DNA of 20,114 bases from positions 13,132 through 33,245 of the forward strand of contig NW_019773853.1 in the NCBI RefSeq assembly GCF_001039355.2, in the 5' to 3' direction. The stretch comes from Lingula anatina. Its lineage: Eukaryota; Brachiopoda; Lingulata; Lingulida; Lingulidae. The translations under genes and the position numbers were made by a program. Below, piece after piece: positions 1 to 9,539 of this stretch; within the stretch, counting starts at the first letter, position 1, and each line of letters starts with the position of its first letter. The notes beneath the pieces are model-generated. The model saw nothing but the letters and a program-made list of their open reading frames with translations, did no database searches and had not been told where the DNA came from.

Positions 1-255
1 CTCAAGTATTCTCTCAAAACTGAACTTTTCTCTTGATCCCGATCTATGATCACTTAAAGGCTTGCTAGGATATAAGAAATGCATCTTAATCGGGCTCGCA
101 TAGACCTTTCATTCAGATCTCAACTTTATAAGCATATTTGGCTATCTTTAAACACTCTAAACTGTCTATGTGGTAAGGCTGAAACTCGACGATATTTCTT
201 CTTTCGATGCCCCCTTAAAAAGACGAATTATTGTAATTTCTATAAAGCAATCTAA
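1..255 (+). pseudogene. Non-LTR retrotransposon (LINE) ORF2 C-terminal remnant
   Basis: The readable piece is 79-255, ending at a TAA. It contains a segment of the form LCGKAETRRYFFFRCPL. A Cys-x-Cys-Gly...Glu...Phe-Phe...Cys-Pro pattern like this closes the reverse-transcriptase ORF of many jockey/CR1-type LINEs, after a stretch like HLNRARIDLSF...LYKH, which is also present. The same frame upstream to position 1 has several stops, so the copy is dead. The rest of the element would lie left of the window. No endonuclease or polymerase motif is visible here. Identification rests on recognising the C-terminal motif only. Confidence 0.55.
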
Positions 256-590
256 AATATACTCGGAGATGACTGAATTAACTTCAGAACGCAATAAGAT
301 AAAATTAAACTCTAATAGACAATGTGTGACTTCATATATGAATTATCCAATCGACCGCCCTCGGGTTGATTCCTTCCCACTGCCTATCTCCTCCTACAGC
401 TGCCCTCCGATGTGCCAGGCCCTCCACCCCCTGTAATTAACTAATTTTCAAAATTATTATTTCAGTTTTTATCATAAACATTTTTTTCTTTTCTTTTCTC
501 CTTTATGACGTTATCTTAAGATGAGCACATAAAGCTTAAATCAATTTGCCATCTCCATATGTGTATACTATTTATGATTCTAATAAACTA
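256..590. other. Non-coding stretch, possible LINE 3' tail
   Basis: No convincing coding region. A C-rich part (about 350-432) is followed by AT-rich sequence. It may be the 3' untranslated end of the LINE remnant to its left, but no poly(A) end or target duplication is visible. Confidence 0.3.
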
Positions 591-860
591 ATTAATGTGT
601 TAAAAACGAATTACTGCTTTAACCTTTTTGGGGTGAGGGAGAAATGTATTTGAACTTTGTTGAAAAGTTGGACTGTTAATTGGTTTTGTTCACCTCGTAG
701 ATTCATCAAAACTTTTCATGTGTGAATGCAGTTTTATTTTTGCTGATTTTTAGGGAAAAGTAATTATAAGTCACCCTATTCTATTGGCATACCTTTATCT
801 TACGTTTTTTTAATAATTCAGTAAACTGAGTAGATTGGGTTTGGGAACAATGTGTGTATA
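590..860. repeat. Diverged local duplicate, family R2 copy 1
   Basis: This segment shares an ordered series of words with 3221-3535: a GGGTGAGGGAGAAAT-like start, GTTGGACTG, TTTTGTTCACCT, TGAATGCA, TAAGTCAC, and an end close to CTGAGTAGATTGG...GGGACAATGTGTG. The order and spacing are conserved despite many substitutions and indels, so this is an old duplicate rather than chance. No coding frame runs through it. Confidence 0.6.
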
Positions 861-1735
861 TTATACTTGCGCGTTGAATTAAACAGACTTACTGTAATTT
901 TCATCAACGCATGTAGGACATTAGAGAAAAATTGGACCTCACCCCCTGCAAATACCAATTCAGAGATGGGGCAGTCTTTTCTCACAATTCTGAGAGTGGA
1001 AATGGGGTGTTTTCACAATGCACACATAACCATTAAAGATGAAACTGAATTCGAATGCGGGAATTGAATAAAAAAGAAGGAGCAGGTAAAAAGGCAAAAA
1101 CAGTAGTATGAGTAGTTACTTACACCCAACACCTCAGTCTCTCCGTTATGTAGCAAAAGTTAAATTCAAAGACTTAACTAGTTTTGGTTTCAACAGTGCA
1201 TTGTGTTAAATTTGAAGGTTCTTGGCCGTTGTTGAGGTAAAATTAAGGTTAATTAGCATTGACATTGCGTTATGTGAATGATCAGGATATTTGAATTTGA
1301 AGATATCCCCAAAATATCCTCTTTGCTTGAAAAATTAAATTGGTTTCTTATGGATTATCTTATTTCAAGATTAAAATTTTTAGAAAAATAGCATTATGGA
1401 TTATTTTGTAATACTTTTAGAACTTCCTTTTCATTTATCAGTGAAAATTGCAGATATTTAAATGAAATGTCACAAATCAAAATATTTTTCAAAAGAATTA
1501 ACTAATAAAACTGATTTTTACAGAACTGCCGAGTAAATACAATAGAGCCATAATTTGAAAGTTCCTCTGGGAACGTGTAAGGAGTGTCCGTCCTTCTTGC
1601 TCCTAATAGTACATTATAAATATACCTGAATCAGTAAAACACAGTGACTTAAAAACAACTCTTTCTACCGGTAGCTGAATAGATTGGGGGGAGAATAAAA
1701 ACCAGTACAAGGGTAGCAGGTACATCGAAGACAGT
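861..1735. other. AT-rich non-coding stretch with a short repeated word
   Basis: No gene seen. A motif at about 1503-1533 (AATAAAACTGATTTTTACAG followed by AACTGCCGAG) recurs near 6193-6223 in nearly the same form, and weakly near 3785. In each case it lies downstream of an R2 copy, so it probably belongs to the same duplicated unit. Confidence 0.4.
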
Positions 1736-2330
1736 TTGCTTCTTTTAATATCTATTTTATTCTTAATCATAATTTCTGTTTCTATTTCTGACAAATCCTT
1801 TATTCGTTCAAGCTGTTTTATGGTTTTTGCCTGAGCTATAGACTAAGTTGCTAGTTATTATTATTATCATAAGGGTTAATTATTTGCCTGTCTCTCATTC
1901 ACTCCATGATGCTTCACGATGAGCAAAATCTACTTTCAAAGGCCATATGTTGCGATTTCTGTTTTTGTCAAGGCATTCTGATTTATCTTAAGATTTTAAT
2001 TAGTGTTTGGGAGTTGAGGTAAAATATGATGGCAATAGGACAGACGTCGCATATTTAATGAAATGGTTGAGCCAGCTGACAGCATCTATTTGTCGCAAAC
2101 GTTGAGCATAAAACCTTAAAGGCCTAAATAATTAAATGACTTTCCCCACATTCTATCAAATGCGAGATTTTATTTATTACACGTGTCAAATGAAATGCTG
2201 TATTTACGGGAAATCAGTATTTAATTTTCATTTAAATCCACTGACTGGCATCATTATAATATTTTTAAAAACAATAAGGTGTTTAAAGATATGAAGAGCC
2301 TATGAAAACCCTTCCTTATTTACTCCCTCG
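1736..2330. repeat. Diverged local duplicate, family R1 copy A
   Basis: Aligns by eye over about 550 bp with 2517-3065. Shared ordered words include TTATTC..AGTCAT-like sequence near the start, AGTGTTTGGGAGTTGAG, AAATATGATGG, GTCGCATATTTAATGAA, AACGTTGA.CATAAA, GGC.TAAATAATTAAAT and TGTATTTACGG.AAAT. Small indels and many substitutions separate the copies. There is no open frame and no recognisable terminal structure, so whether this is a decayed transposon or a plain segmental duplication cannot be told. Confidence 0.7.
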
Positions 2331-2516
2331 TGATCAGCTGTCTCTTCCAAAATTTCTTTACTTCATAAAACTTACCAAACACAAGCCGATAAACTTTCCT
2401 ACCGTTTGCTATTTAGTTAGCGGTCAGTGAGCAACAACATCTATTCACATCAGTCTGATGAGTGCCTACGTCCAGGTTGACCGTAATCTAACGGTTTGCA
2501 TATGAACGTTTTCCGG

Positions 2517-3065
2517 CTTTTTATTTTTTAATTTCTATCTTATTCCTAGTCACGCCTTTTTGTTTCGATTTCTGAACAATTCTATATTTGATTAAGCTCT
2601 TTCAGGGTGCTGTAAGAGCTATTGAAAGAAATGCGTTGGGAGTAAATTATTTGTTCTCCCCTCAGTTACTCTGTTATGATACATATGTTGTGATATACGA
2701 GTAGCTAAATTCAATTTCAACGACCTCGACTTTAATAAATGTTTGGGAGCTGAGAAAAAATATGATGGAAATCGCTAAGATGTCGCATCTTTAATGAAGT
2801 GATTGAGCCAAAAAGCTTCCATTTGTGGTAAACGTTGAACATAAACACCTCAAAGGCTAAATAATTAAATCGTTTTCTTCCTATGTTCAGTCAAATTCGA
2901 GATAAAATGTATTTTACGTGTTAAGTGGAAATCTGCATTTATGGAAAATGGACGTTTAATGTTCATTTAAGTTACGTTTCTGAAGGCATTAAAGTGTTTT
3001 TAAAAGCAATATGATATTTTAGAATATGTCCAGCCTATAAATACTCCAGATATATTGTTTTTCTT
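2517..3065. repeat. Diverged local duplicate, family R1 copy B
   Basis: Partner of 1736-2330 in direct orientation, about 190 bp downstream of it. The clearest blocks are AATGTTTGGGAGCTGAG with AAATATGATGGAAAT (about 2736-2773), GTCGCATCTTTAATGAAGTG and GGCTAAATAATTAAAT. It is followed after about 150 bp by R2 copy 2. Confidence 0.7.
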
Positions 3066-3220
3066 ATATTTAGCATTTCAAAACGATCATTAAACTTCCT
3101 CTGTCAGCACCTCTTGATTTGCACAATACTAAGTACATGTATTACCTATCAGTATCGTTTTATCGTTTTATCTCAGATACAATTAAATATACAACGCTGT
3201 TTCAAATCAAGCTATAAGCT

Positions 3221-3535
3221 TTTACTGCGTTATCCTGTTTGTGGTGAGAGAGAAATTTACCCGTAAAGAAGAAATATCTCTTGTATTTTAACGATGCTGA
3301 TGAGTTGGACTGAAAACTGTGTTTTTGTTCACCTTGTTGACTCATCCGAATTTTTTCACGTTTGAATGCAATATTTCTTTTCTGATTTTAAGTGATAAAT
3401 AAGTCACACTATCTTATTTACACACCTTCATTTTATGATTTTGTCCAAAAATACTCAGTTGGAAAATGTAGCAGGTCCGAATGTTTCGGCAAGCTGAGTA
3501 GATTGGCTTTTGGGACAATGCGTGTAGTAGATGTA
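3221..3535. repeat. Diverged local duplicate, family R2 copy 2
   Basis: Direct-orientation partner of 590-860, with the same ordered words and a short insertion before the closing GCTGAGTAGATTGG block at about 3492-3505. A reading frame crosses part of it but matches no protein I recognise, and the other copies do not keep it open. Confidence 0.6.
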
Positions 3536-4035
3536 TTAACACTTCAAAGGGTCATCAATTACGCCATTATGCAAGGTGAATAGGCTTGGATAGTATCAAA
3601 TATTAATTAATATATAAGTTATATAAATTGCGGTCACACTATTAGAACATACCTCAAGCTCAAGTGCAATAACGATCACCAGCATATGAATAATAACAAC
3701 TGCATTTTTGGCAGAATATTGATAATTTTTTTGTAGAAACTCAATTCCATTTATCACTGAAACAGTGAGTCACTCTGAAATATGAGCCATAAAAACTGAT
3801 ATTTACGATCATTGCCAATGGGTTCATTGACAAAATTTAACAATGTGACATTCATCAGTCACTGAAGCGGCAGTTCACGTTTCCAGTTGCCTTTTTTTTT
3901 ACTATTTATTGAGTTGTTTTTTTAATTAATTCTACTTCTTATTTGATTATATTTTACCACAATCATACAGACCTCTCATTTCACTCGATTTTCAACCAAC
4001 TAACCAATATGTATATATATATCTATATTTCTATA
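3536..4035. other. AT-rich non-coding stretch with a short AT tract
   Basis: No gene seen. It ends with an alternating AT run (about 4011-4022) immediately before the Tc1-like element, consistent with TA-targeted insertion into AT-rich DNA. Confidence 0.5.
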
Positions 4036-4384
4036 TACACTCTTGCCCAAAATGGTTGGTACACGGACATTTTGGGATGCATATCGCCCTGTTTCTTTCA
4101 TTATTATTGATATTACCAAATTAATACTGTTTATATTGTTAAATATGTGAAGCTGGAGGATTGGTTAAGTCATGGAGAAATAACCAATGCAAGTGTGAAA
4201 AAAGCGTTAATTTATTTAGGTTTTTTTTTTCTCATGCCCCCAAAAAGAGTACCTTTTTTTACATAACAGTACCAAGTAAAAAATTAAACATAAATTTATA
4301 CTGTGATTGACAATTAATATGAAATTAGGGAAAATTGTCAAGAAACATCTTCAGAGTTCATTATTAATCTCAATAGCGGGTATG
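4036..4384. repeat. Left inverted arm of the Tc1-like element
   Basis: This arm is the reverse complement of 4909-5254. I count about eight substitutions and a few differences in A/T run length across nearly 350 bp. Its inner end is the reverse complement of the last transposase codons (His-Thr-Arg-Tyr-stop at 4909-4923). Coding sequence of the 3' end therefore also sits, inverted, in the left arm. That is hard to explain if the left arm were the element's original 5' end. Confidence 0.9.
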
Positions 4385-4476
4385 GATAGCTATTGTTTCC
4401 TGGATATTTTCAGTAAACAGCCTCCCCCCAGGGAGTCTACGCACTCTCATAGCTGGAGGAGGTGGTTCTGTACAAG

Positions 4477-4923
4477 TTTTGGGGTGCCATTTGCAGCAAC
4501 GGCATTTGCCCATTGCTTCCTCTGGATGAAAACCTTTACGCTGCCAGATACAGAGACATTCTCTAGGAGAACCTTTAGCCATTCGCAAGAGGGATATACA
4601 GAGCCAATTTTAGATTGCAACATGACAATGCAACTCAACACACAGCCCGCTTAATTGCAGATTTTATTCGACAAAACAACATTCAGCTGATGCCACAGCC
4701 AGCAAGAAGCCCAGATGCAAACCCAATTGAGCACATGTGGGACGAACTTGGTCGTGCTATTCAGAGGAGAAACCCTCCCCCTGCAAATCTAGATGAATTG
4801 CGAGATGCCCTTCAATATGAATGGACCAGAATTCCTCTCCAAAGAGCTGTAACTCTAGTTCACAGTATGCCACGCCGTTTGGCAGCCATTATCCAAGCTC
4901 GGGGTGGGCATACCCGCTATTGA
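4477..4923 (+). pseudogene. Tc1-like transposase, C-terminal DDE fragment (broken)
   Basis: One frame from 4477 gives FWGAICSNGICPLL, then LYAARYRDIL, then after two in-frame TAG stops (4564-4566, 4576-4578) an open stretch from 4579 to the TGA at 4921-4923. It includes LQHDNATQHTAR, SPDANPIEHMWDEL and a closing GGHTRY. These are the DDE_3 hallmarks of Tc1 transposases. The second catalytic Asp (in HDNA) and the Glu (in NPIEH) are separated by 34 residues, the DD34E spacing. Just upstream, GGGSVQV is readable in another frame, so a one-base shift near 4476 adds to the damage. The first catalytic Asp region is missing or unrecognisable at the left-arm junction, and the whole DNA-binding N-terminus is absent. 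Not functional. Confidence 0.88.
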
Positions 4924-5254
4924 GATTAATAAAGAACTCTGAAGATGTTTCTTGACAATTTCCCCTAATTTCATATTAATTGTCAATCACAGTATAAATT
5001 TATGTTTAATTTTTTACTTGGTACTGTTATGTAAAAAAAGGTACTCTTTATGGGGGCATGAGAAAAAAACCTAAATAAATTAACGCTTTTTTCACACTTG
5101 CATTGGTTATTTCTCCATGACTTAACCAATCCTCCAGCTTCACATATTTAACAATATACACAGTTTTAATTTGGTACTATCAATAATAATGAAAGAAACA
5201 GGGCGATATGCATCCTAAAATTTCCGTGTACCAACCATTTTGGGCAAGAGTGTA
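4909..5254. repeat. Right inverted arm of the Tc1-like element
   Basis: Begins inside the last codons of the transposase fragment and runs to the right end of the element. It pairs with 4036-4384. It is probably the original 3' end of the parent transposon, since the transposase ends naturally here. Confidence 0.9.
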
Positions 5255-5989
5255 TAACGAGTAACGTTGGCATCACCAGTTTTTATTTCAAAATCTCAAT
5301 TATATTCAATATCCTTTCCAACTATATTGTCTTTTCCTTACCTCCAGTGAGCGTTTTATTTTTCAATCCACATTTCAGTCTCCTGATCGTCACCAGCATC
5401 TTTATCTATTACATACCTTTCCACAGCACATTGTCATCAGTAATCCTCAGTCTCATGAATGAGTTAGTAAATATTTATCCATCATTGAAACAGCTAATAT
5501 TTTATAGTAAACCCTTTGAATGATAGGCACTTGTGGACGTCGTTGTTTCCGTAACTTATTTAATGTTAAGTACATTTTTCAATATCTAAAGTTAGTTCAA
5601 CAATTGACATCAGTTTAATTTTCGGCCGCCATAACTTTAGATATTGGATCCCACTGCACTCAATCTGAAATTTCCATCATCTAGGTTGGTTAAATGTTAA
5701 AACGAAGCCAAAATTACGTGTTTCTGCTTAGTCTCTCTACATCTGCTTTCTCCCACTTGATTCTCACACGAGTTTTTTCACTGTCATCACTTCATTAATC
5801 ACAATACTTGCCTTTTATTATACAGAAGAATGAAACTTGCTCTGCATCGACACCCTCGTCGTCATTTAGCATTTCATTTCATGAATATTTCCTCTGTTAT
5901 CGCAAAGAAGTCTTCGTTGTAGATACAGATTAGATGAAATGGAACAGATCAGTATGTATTAAGTGATGTACTAAACCATATGAGCAACC
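5255..5989. other. Non-coding stretch with one short hairpin
   Basis: No gene recognised. A perfect 15-bp inverted repeat, CAATATCTAAAGTTA at 5580-5594 and its complement at 5632-5646, encloses a 37-nt spacer that contains CGGCCG. The rest is ordinary AT-rich sequence. Confidence 0.5.
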
Positions 5990-6290
5990 TGTTACTGGGT
6001 TAACCTATTTGTGGTCAGTGAGAATATTCATCAGCAGCTACGTGCTGGTGTAATATGGTGCTCTTATATTGTATGATGTATAATATCTGTGAAGCAGGTA
6101 TCAGTTTTTCAGATATTCTCAAATGTTCCATTGGATGTTCAGATAATTTTCAGAGATGTAATATATCAAAATATTTTCTGAAAAGGACTCACCAATAAAC
6201 CTAATTTTTACAGAACTGCTGAGCATCAGAATGTAGCAACTTTCCATAAATAATTCAGCAAGCTGACAAAATTGGGTTTGTGGCTACTAT
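5990..6290. repeat. Partial third copy of the diverged R2-type repeat
   Basis: Contains TATTTGTGGTCAGTGAG-like sequence near 6008, the AATAAACCTAATTTTTACAG / AACTGCTGAG block near 6193-6223, and a closing AGCAAGCTGACAAAATTGGG near 6254. These match blocks at about 3237/3488 and 1503/823. It is shorter than the other two copies, so internal deletion is likely. Confidence 0.45.
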
Positions 6291-7079
6291 TACACCATAA
6301 TACATAAGAAATAAACTATGCAATAACTGTATAATTTCTCCAACAAATAATACAGTATACACGCAGGAAGAATGATGTTAATTTTACAAAGCAGAATGTC
6401 CCGATTACAGCCTCACAGAGACTGCTACTATCTGACAGAAATTGTAGCAATCTTGTTAAATGGTTTTCCTCACGGCATTTCAAGTATTTTTTTTTCTGAG
6501 TAATGTTTAACGTTTCTGCACACCCTCCAGTTACCATTTACAATACAAATTTTAGCAGCTGATATCCGTCACATCAATCACTGAATCATGATGAACGATT
6601 TTCTTTGGTTGCACCTACACCAGTTTTATGAATCTCGTTTGTCTTATACACTGTACATAATCGCTAAGAGGCATCTTTGGATGGTGATGATTTGGAACAT
6701 TTGAGTGTCGATTTATACCGTTCACTTGGCAGGTGACACGATGCCACAGGAATCAGTGACATAAACCTGTCATATATTACACAATGTTTACTTGCCATTT
6801 GGGAAGTCCAGATAGAAAAACAATCTTGTTGACACGTTTCAGTTGATTGATAATTAGGTAAAATTGATTAGTTCATCTCCAGCTTTTCTGTATTCTACTC
6901 AACGCCTGGATGAAGCGTGTAAATTTGTTAAATTGATTGCATTCAGCCAGTGTCCCTGCGGAGTTGGACCGATTTAGAGAGACCGATAGTTTCAATGGGA
7001 ATGAGCCCTTTGTCACGTGGAAAGACCGAGAATGTATTCTTAAACGCCCAGAAAGCGGGTTTGGTGTCATACGTTCGGT
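6291..7079. other. Upstream region of the WxxW gene
   Basis: No coding region supported. It must contain the promoter of the gene that follows. I could not identify a confident TATA box or initiator, so no promoter site is called. Confidence 0.4.
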
Positions 7080-7144
7080 ATACTGAGCAGGGATCTGGCA
7101 CAGCAGTGATAATCTGAATTCAAACCAGGCAAATACAAGCACGG
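7080..7144 (+). other. Non-coding first exon (5' UTR) of the WxxW gene, 5' limit unknown
   Basis: The 3' boundary is a strong donor, ACGG|GTAAGA, with GT at 7145-7146. It pairs with the TTTTTCAG acceptor ending at 7346, a 202-bp intron. The start given is only indicative because no transcription start is visible. Confidence 0.45.
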
Positions 7145-7358
7145 GTAAGATACTTTTTTATGATTTTCTTTTATGTTGAATTTCTTCCTTTCAAATTGGT
7201 TAATCGTATTATTTTCGAAAGAATAACCGATACTTTAACAAAATGTTAACTTGTCGGTTTACCTAGAATGTTGTCAGCATGACAGTGTTTTATGCACGCA
7301 CGTTGCAAAGCTACAAATGTAAATTTCTTTTAATATTCTTTTTCAGTTCAGAGGCATC

Positions 7359-7413
7359 ATGAAAGGCATCTTCTTTATGTTGGCGTGCATACTGTCGCTG
7401 GTCCAGGTTCAAG
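7359..7413 (+). CDS. Coding exon 1: signal peptide
   Basis: Encodes MKGIFFMLACILSLVQVQ plus the first base of the next codon, so the secretion signal and mature protein are split by a phase-1 intron almost exactly at the likely cleavage point (after about residue 19). The acceptor before it ends at 7346 and the donor is AAG|GTAATT with GT at 7414-7415. The intron that follows (7414-12632) is by far the longest of the gene. Confidence 0.85.
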
Positions 7414-9499
7414 GTAATTTTCACATCTTTTTTTCTAATTTTTTTCCGATTTCTAAAAAAGGCGCAGCGTTATTTTAGTGATTGACTTACGATGTTTGTA
7501 TTTTTATGTACTGCGTTGTTAAGCTTTTTAGTCTAAAATTTGTATAGAGATTTAGGAAATGAACCAGGAAATCAAATGATATTGATCAATGTTAGCGGCG
7601 TATTCTTTTGTAGTGATGATTTCTGTTGCTAAACTAGAGGACAAGTTTAAGATATTGAAAATCGTGGCGTTTATAAAAACACGTTAAAGTAAGTTTCTTT
7701 CAAACGAACGCCAGTGATCAGCGAAACGCTTTTTTCTTTAATCTGGACGGAAACATACTGCATATTATTGATAGACTGGGCAGTTTATTTCATTTCAAAA
7801 GGCATTGCTTTCTATTCTTGAGGTGAGATAGCAATCGGGGCGTAACTTATCTTTGAACAAGATTTTAGCGCAAAGATTAGCAGAGTTGGCCACGAATGTA
7901 TGTACTACAATCCCGTGCCGTCATTTTGGTTTCAATGACTTTTTACTCAAGTTATAAGCCCCTTATTACAGATTTTCATTAAGCAAGGGCATCATTTTGC
8001 TTTATCAACGACAAAATCTGAATTAAAACTTTTAAGAAAAATCGCTGACAGGGTTTTGGAGTACTAAGTAGTATCATTAAATAGGCGTTGAAACGGCTGT
8101 CGTGGGTGCTCAGGTAAAAAAGAAATATGAGAAACCGTTTTTTCAGTTTTTACCCCAAAATTGCAATTATGACGTCACCCGTAATGTGTAAATATTAATT
8201 GAATAGGTCTCTGAATACTGGGGGTATATCTGTTACCCAAAATAGTTTATTTAAGGCAGTAGATAAGGAGATTTGGGTGAAGGGTAACAATACCTTTAAT
8301 TGGATCCATAACTTTTATTAAGCCTTCAATGCGAGTTAGAATAAATAAGAACACTTTCATAAAATGAAATATTGTAGCGTGATAAAATGAATATCAATGA
8401 AATGTTAAATGATACGAAAAAAAAAAAAAAAAAAAACAAAAAAAAAAAAAAAAAACAAGCAAACAAACAAAAAGTGGACTTTTTACTTAACATACTGTAT
8501 AAAGCCTCAGTCACAACCGGACCCACGGATTTTAGGATCGTACGGCCCCTGCGAATTTTGGGTGCAGTGGAGGCCGTGGAGTTCGTAGAGGTAGAGGAAA
8601 GTTTGAAATGGAAAGGCGCCAGTCTGCCTTGCGAGTTGCAGGGTCCACGTGAGAGGCAGGGACGCTAATTGCAAGGTGCGATGTACTCATTTCTTGAATT
8701 TGCCTTGCTACCTGCGTAAGTGGCACGCACTCACCCTTTATGAAGAGAATGCTACGCACGGCGAAAGTAATTTCCTTTTGCTTCATACTTGCCTCACATG
8801 CCTGTAATGACGTACTGACCGTGTGCGTCAGTTTTGCCTCCTGTTCTCCCCATTCTTTCTTTTTCCTACTCCCTTCTTTTCTGCTCTCTTTGGGTGCTTT
8901 CCCAGTCGGTCATGTTACGGTCTGTCTGCGAACTCCAAATTTCCCAAGAAGGACTTGCATGTGAGCTTCTGCGCACAATTCGGACGCAAACAGGCCGTAA
9001 GAGCCCGTACGTCTGGTTGTGACCGAGGCTTAAATTATGATTCATTAGCTGCTTAACATATACCCAAATTAAATATGATGAGATCTGAAGACTGTTTTAT
9101 GTTGTTTTTTTTTACTTTTGAAATTTTCCCTGTTTGAAATAAACGGGTTTTTACGGTTTTAAATGTCCTTTTATATTCTGCAATGTTGTTTTTACATACA
9201 GCGAGATGTTCATATTACGTTAGCGTGCCGTGCCATTTCTCCAAACATGACCTTGCGAAAATCGGTTTGTTGGTTGAAAAGCGATCATACGGAACCATTT
9301 CAGTCTCAGCCCAGTTGCTGCACAATTGCAGAAAAAGAAAACTTCTTATTCATGCAAATGAATTACACTACGCTTTGAATAAATTCACATCATTGCTTTG
9401 CCTCCATATAACCACCAAAGGTGGAAAGGATGAAACCAACAGCAGGTTCATCAATTACTACGATCACCGCAAGTCCACCGAATGTTGCCCGTACGGGAA

Positions 9500-9539
<40 letters not shown>

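Larger units (their letters stand above)
4036..5254. mobile_element. Defective Tc1-like element with long fold-back arms
   Basis: The outer ends are exact inverted repeats (TACACTCTTGCCCAAAATGG at 4036-4055 and its complement ending at 5254), with TA directly outside both ends (4034-4035, 5255-5256), as expected of Tc1/mariner insertion. Because the ends read TATACAC...GTGTATA, the boundary could also be 4038-5252. The element is about 1.2 kb: two arms of 346-349 bp around a roughly 520-bp core that encodes only the catalytic C-terminal part of a transposase. It cannot code for a full transposase, so any movement would need help from an intact relative. High arm identity suggests a fairly recent origin. 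Confidence 0.88.

Noticed and set aside
4370-4654. Overlapping open frames on both strands (115, 72 and 64 codons) within the Tc1-like element
   Set aside because: They are out-of-frame or antisense shadows of the decayed transposase and the inverted arm. Only the frame ending at 4923 carries DDE motifs.
8326-9056. Several open frames around and inside the MITE
   Set aside because: They include low-complexity Lys or Phe runs from the poly(A) tract, or lie in the MITE interior with no recognisable motif.
9183-9503. 106-codon plus-strand frame in intron 2 preceded by a CAG that could act as an acceptor
   Set aside because: No domain, no fitting phase with the WxxW exons, and it ends at a (TAA)n microsatellite, so chance is more likely.
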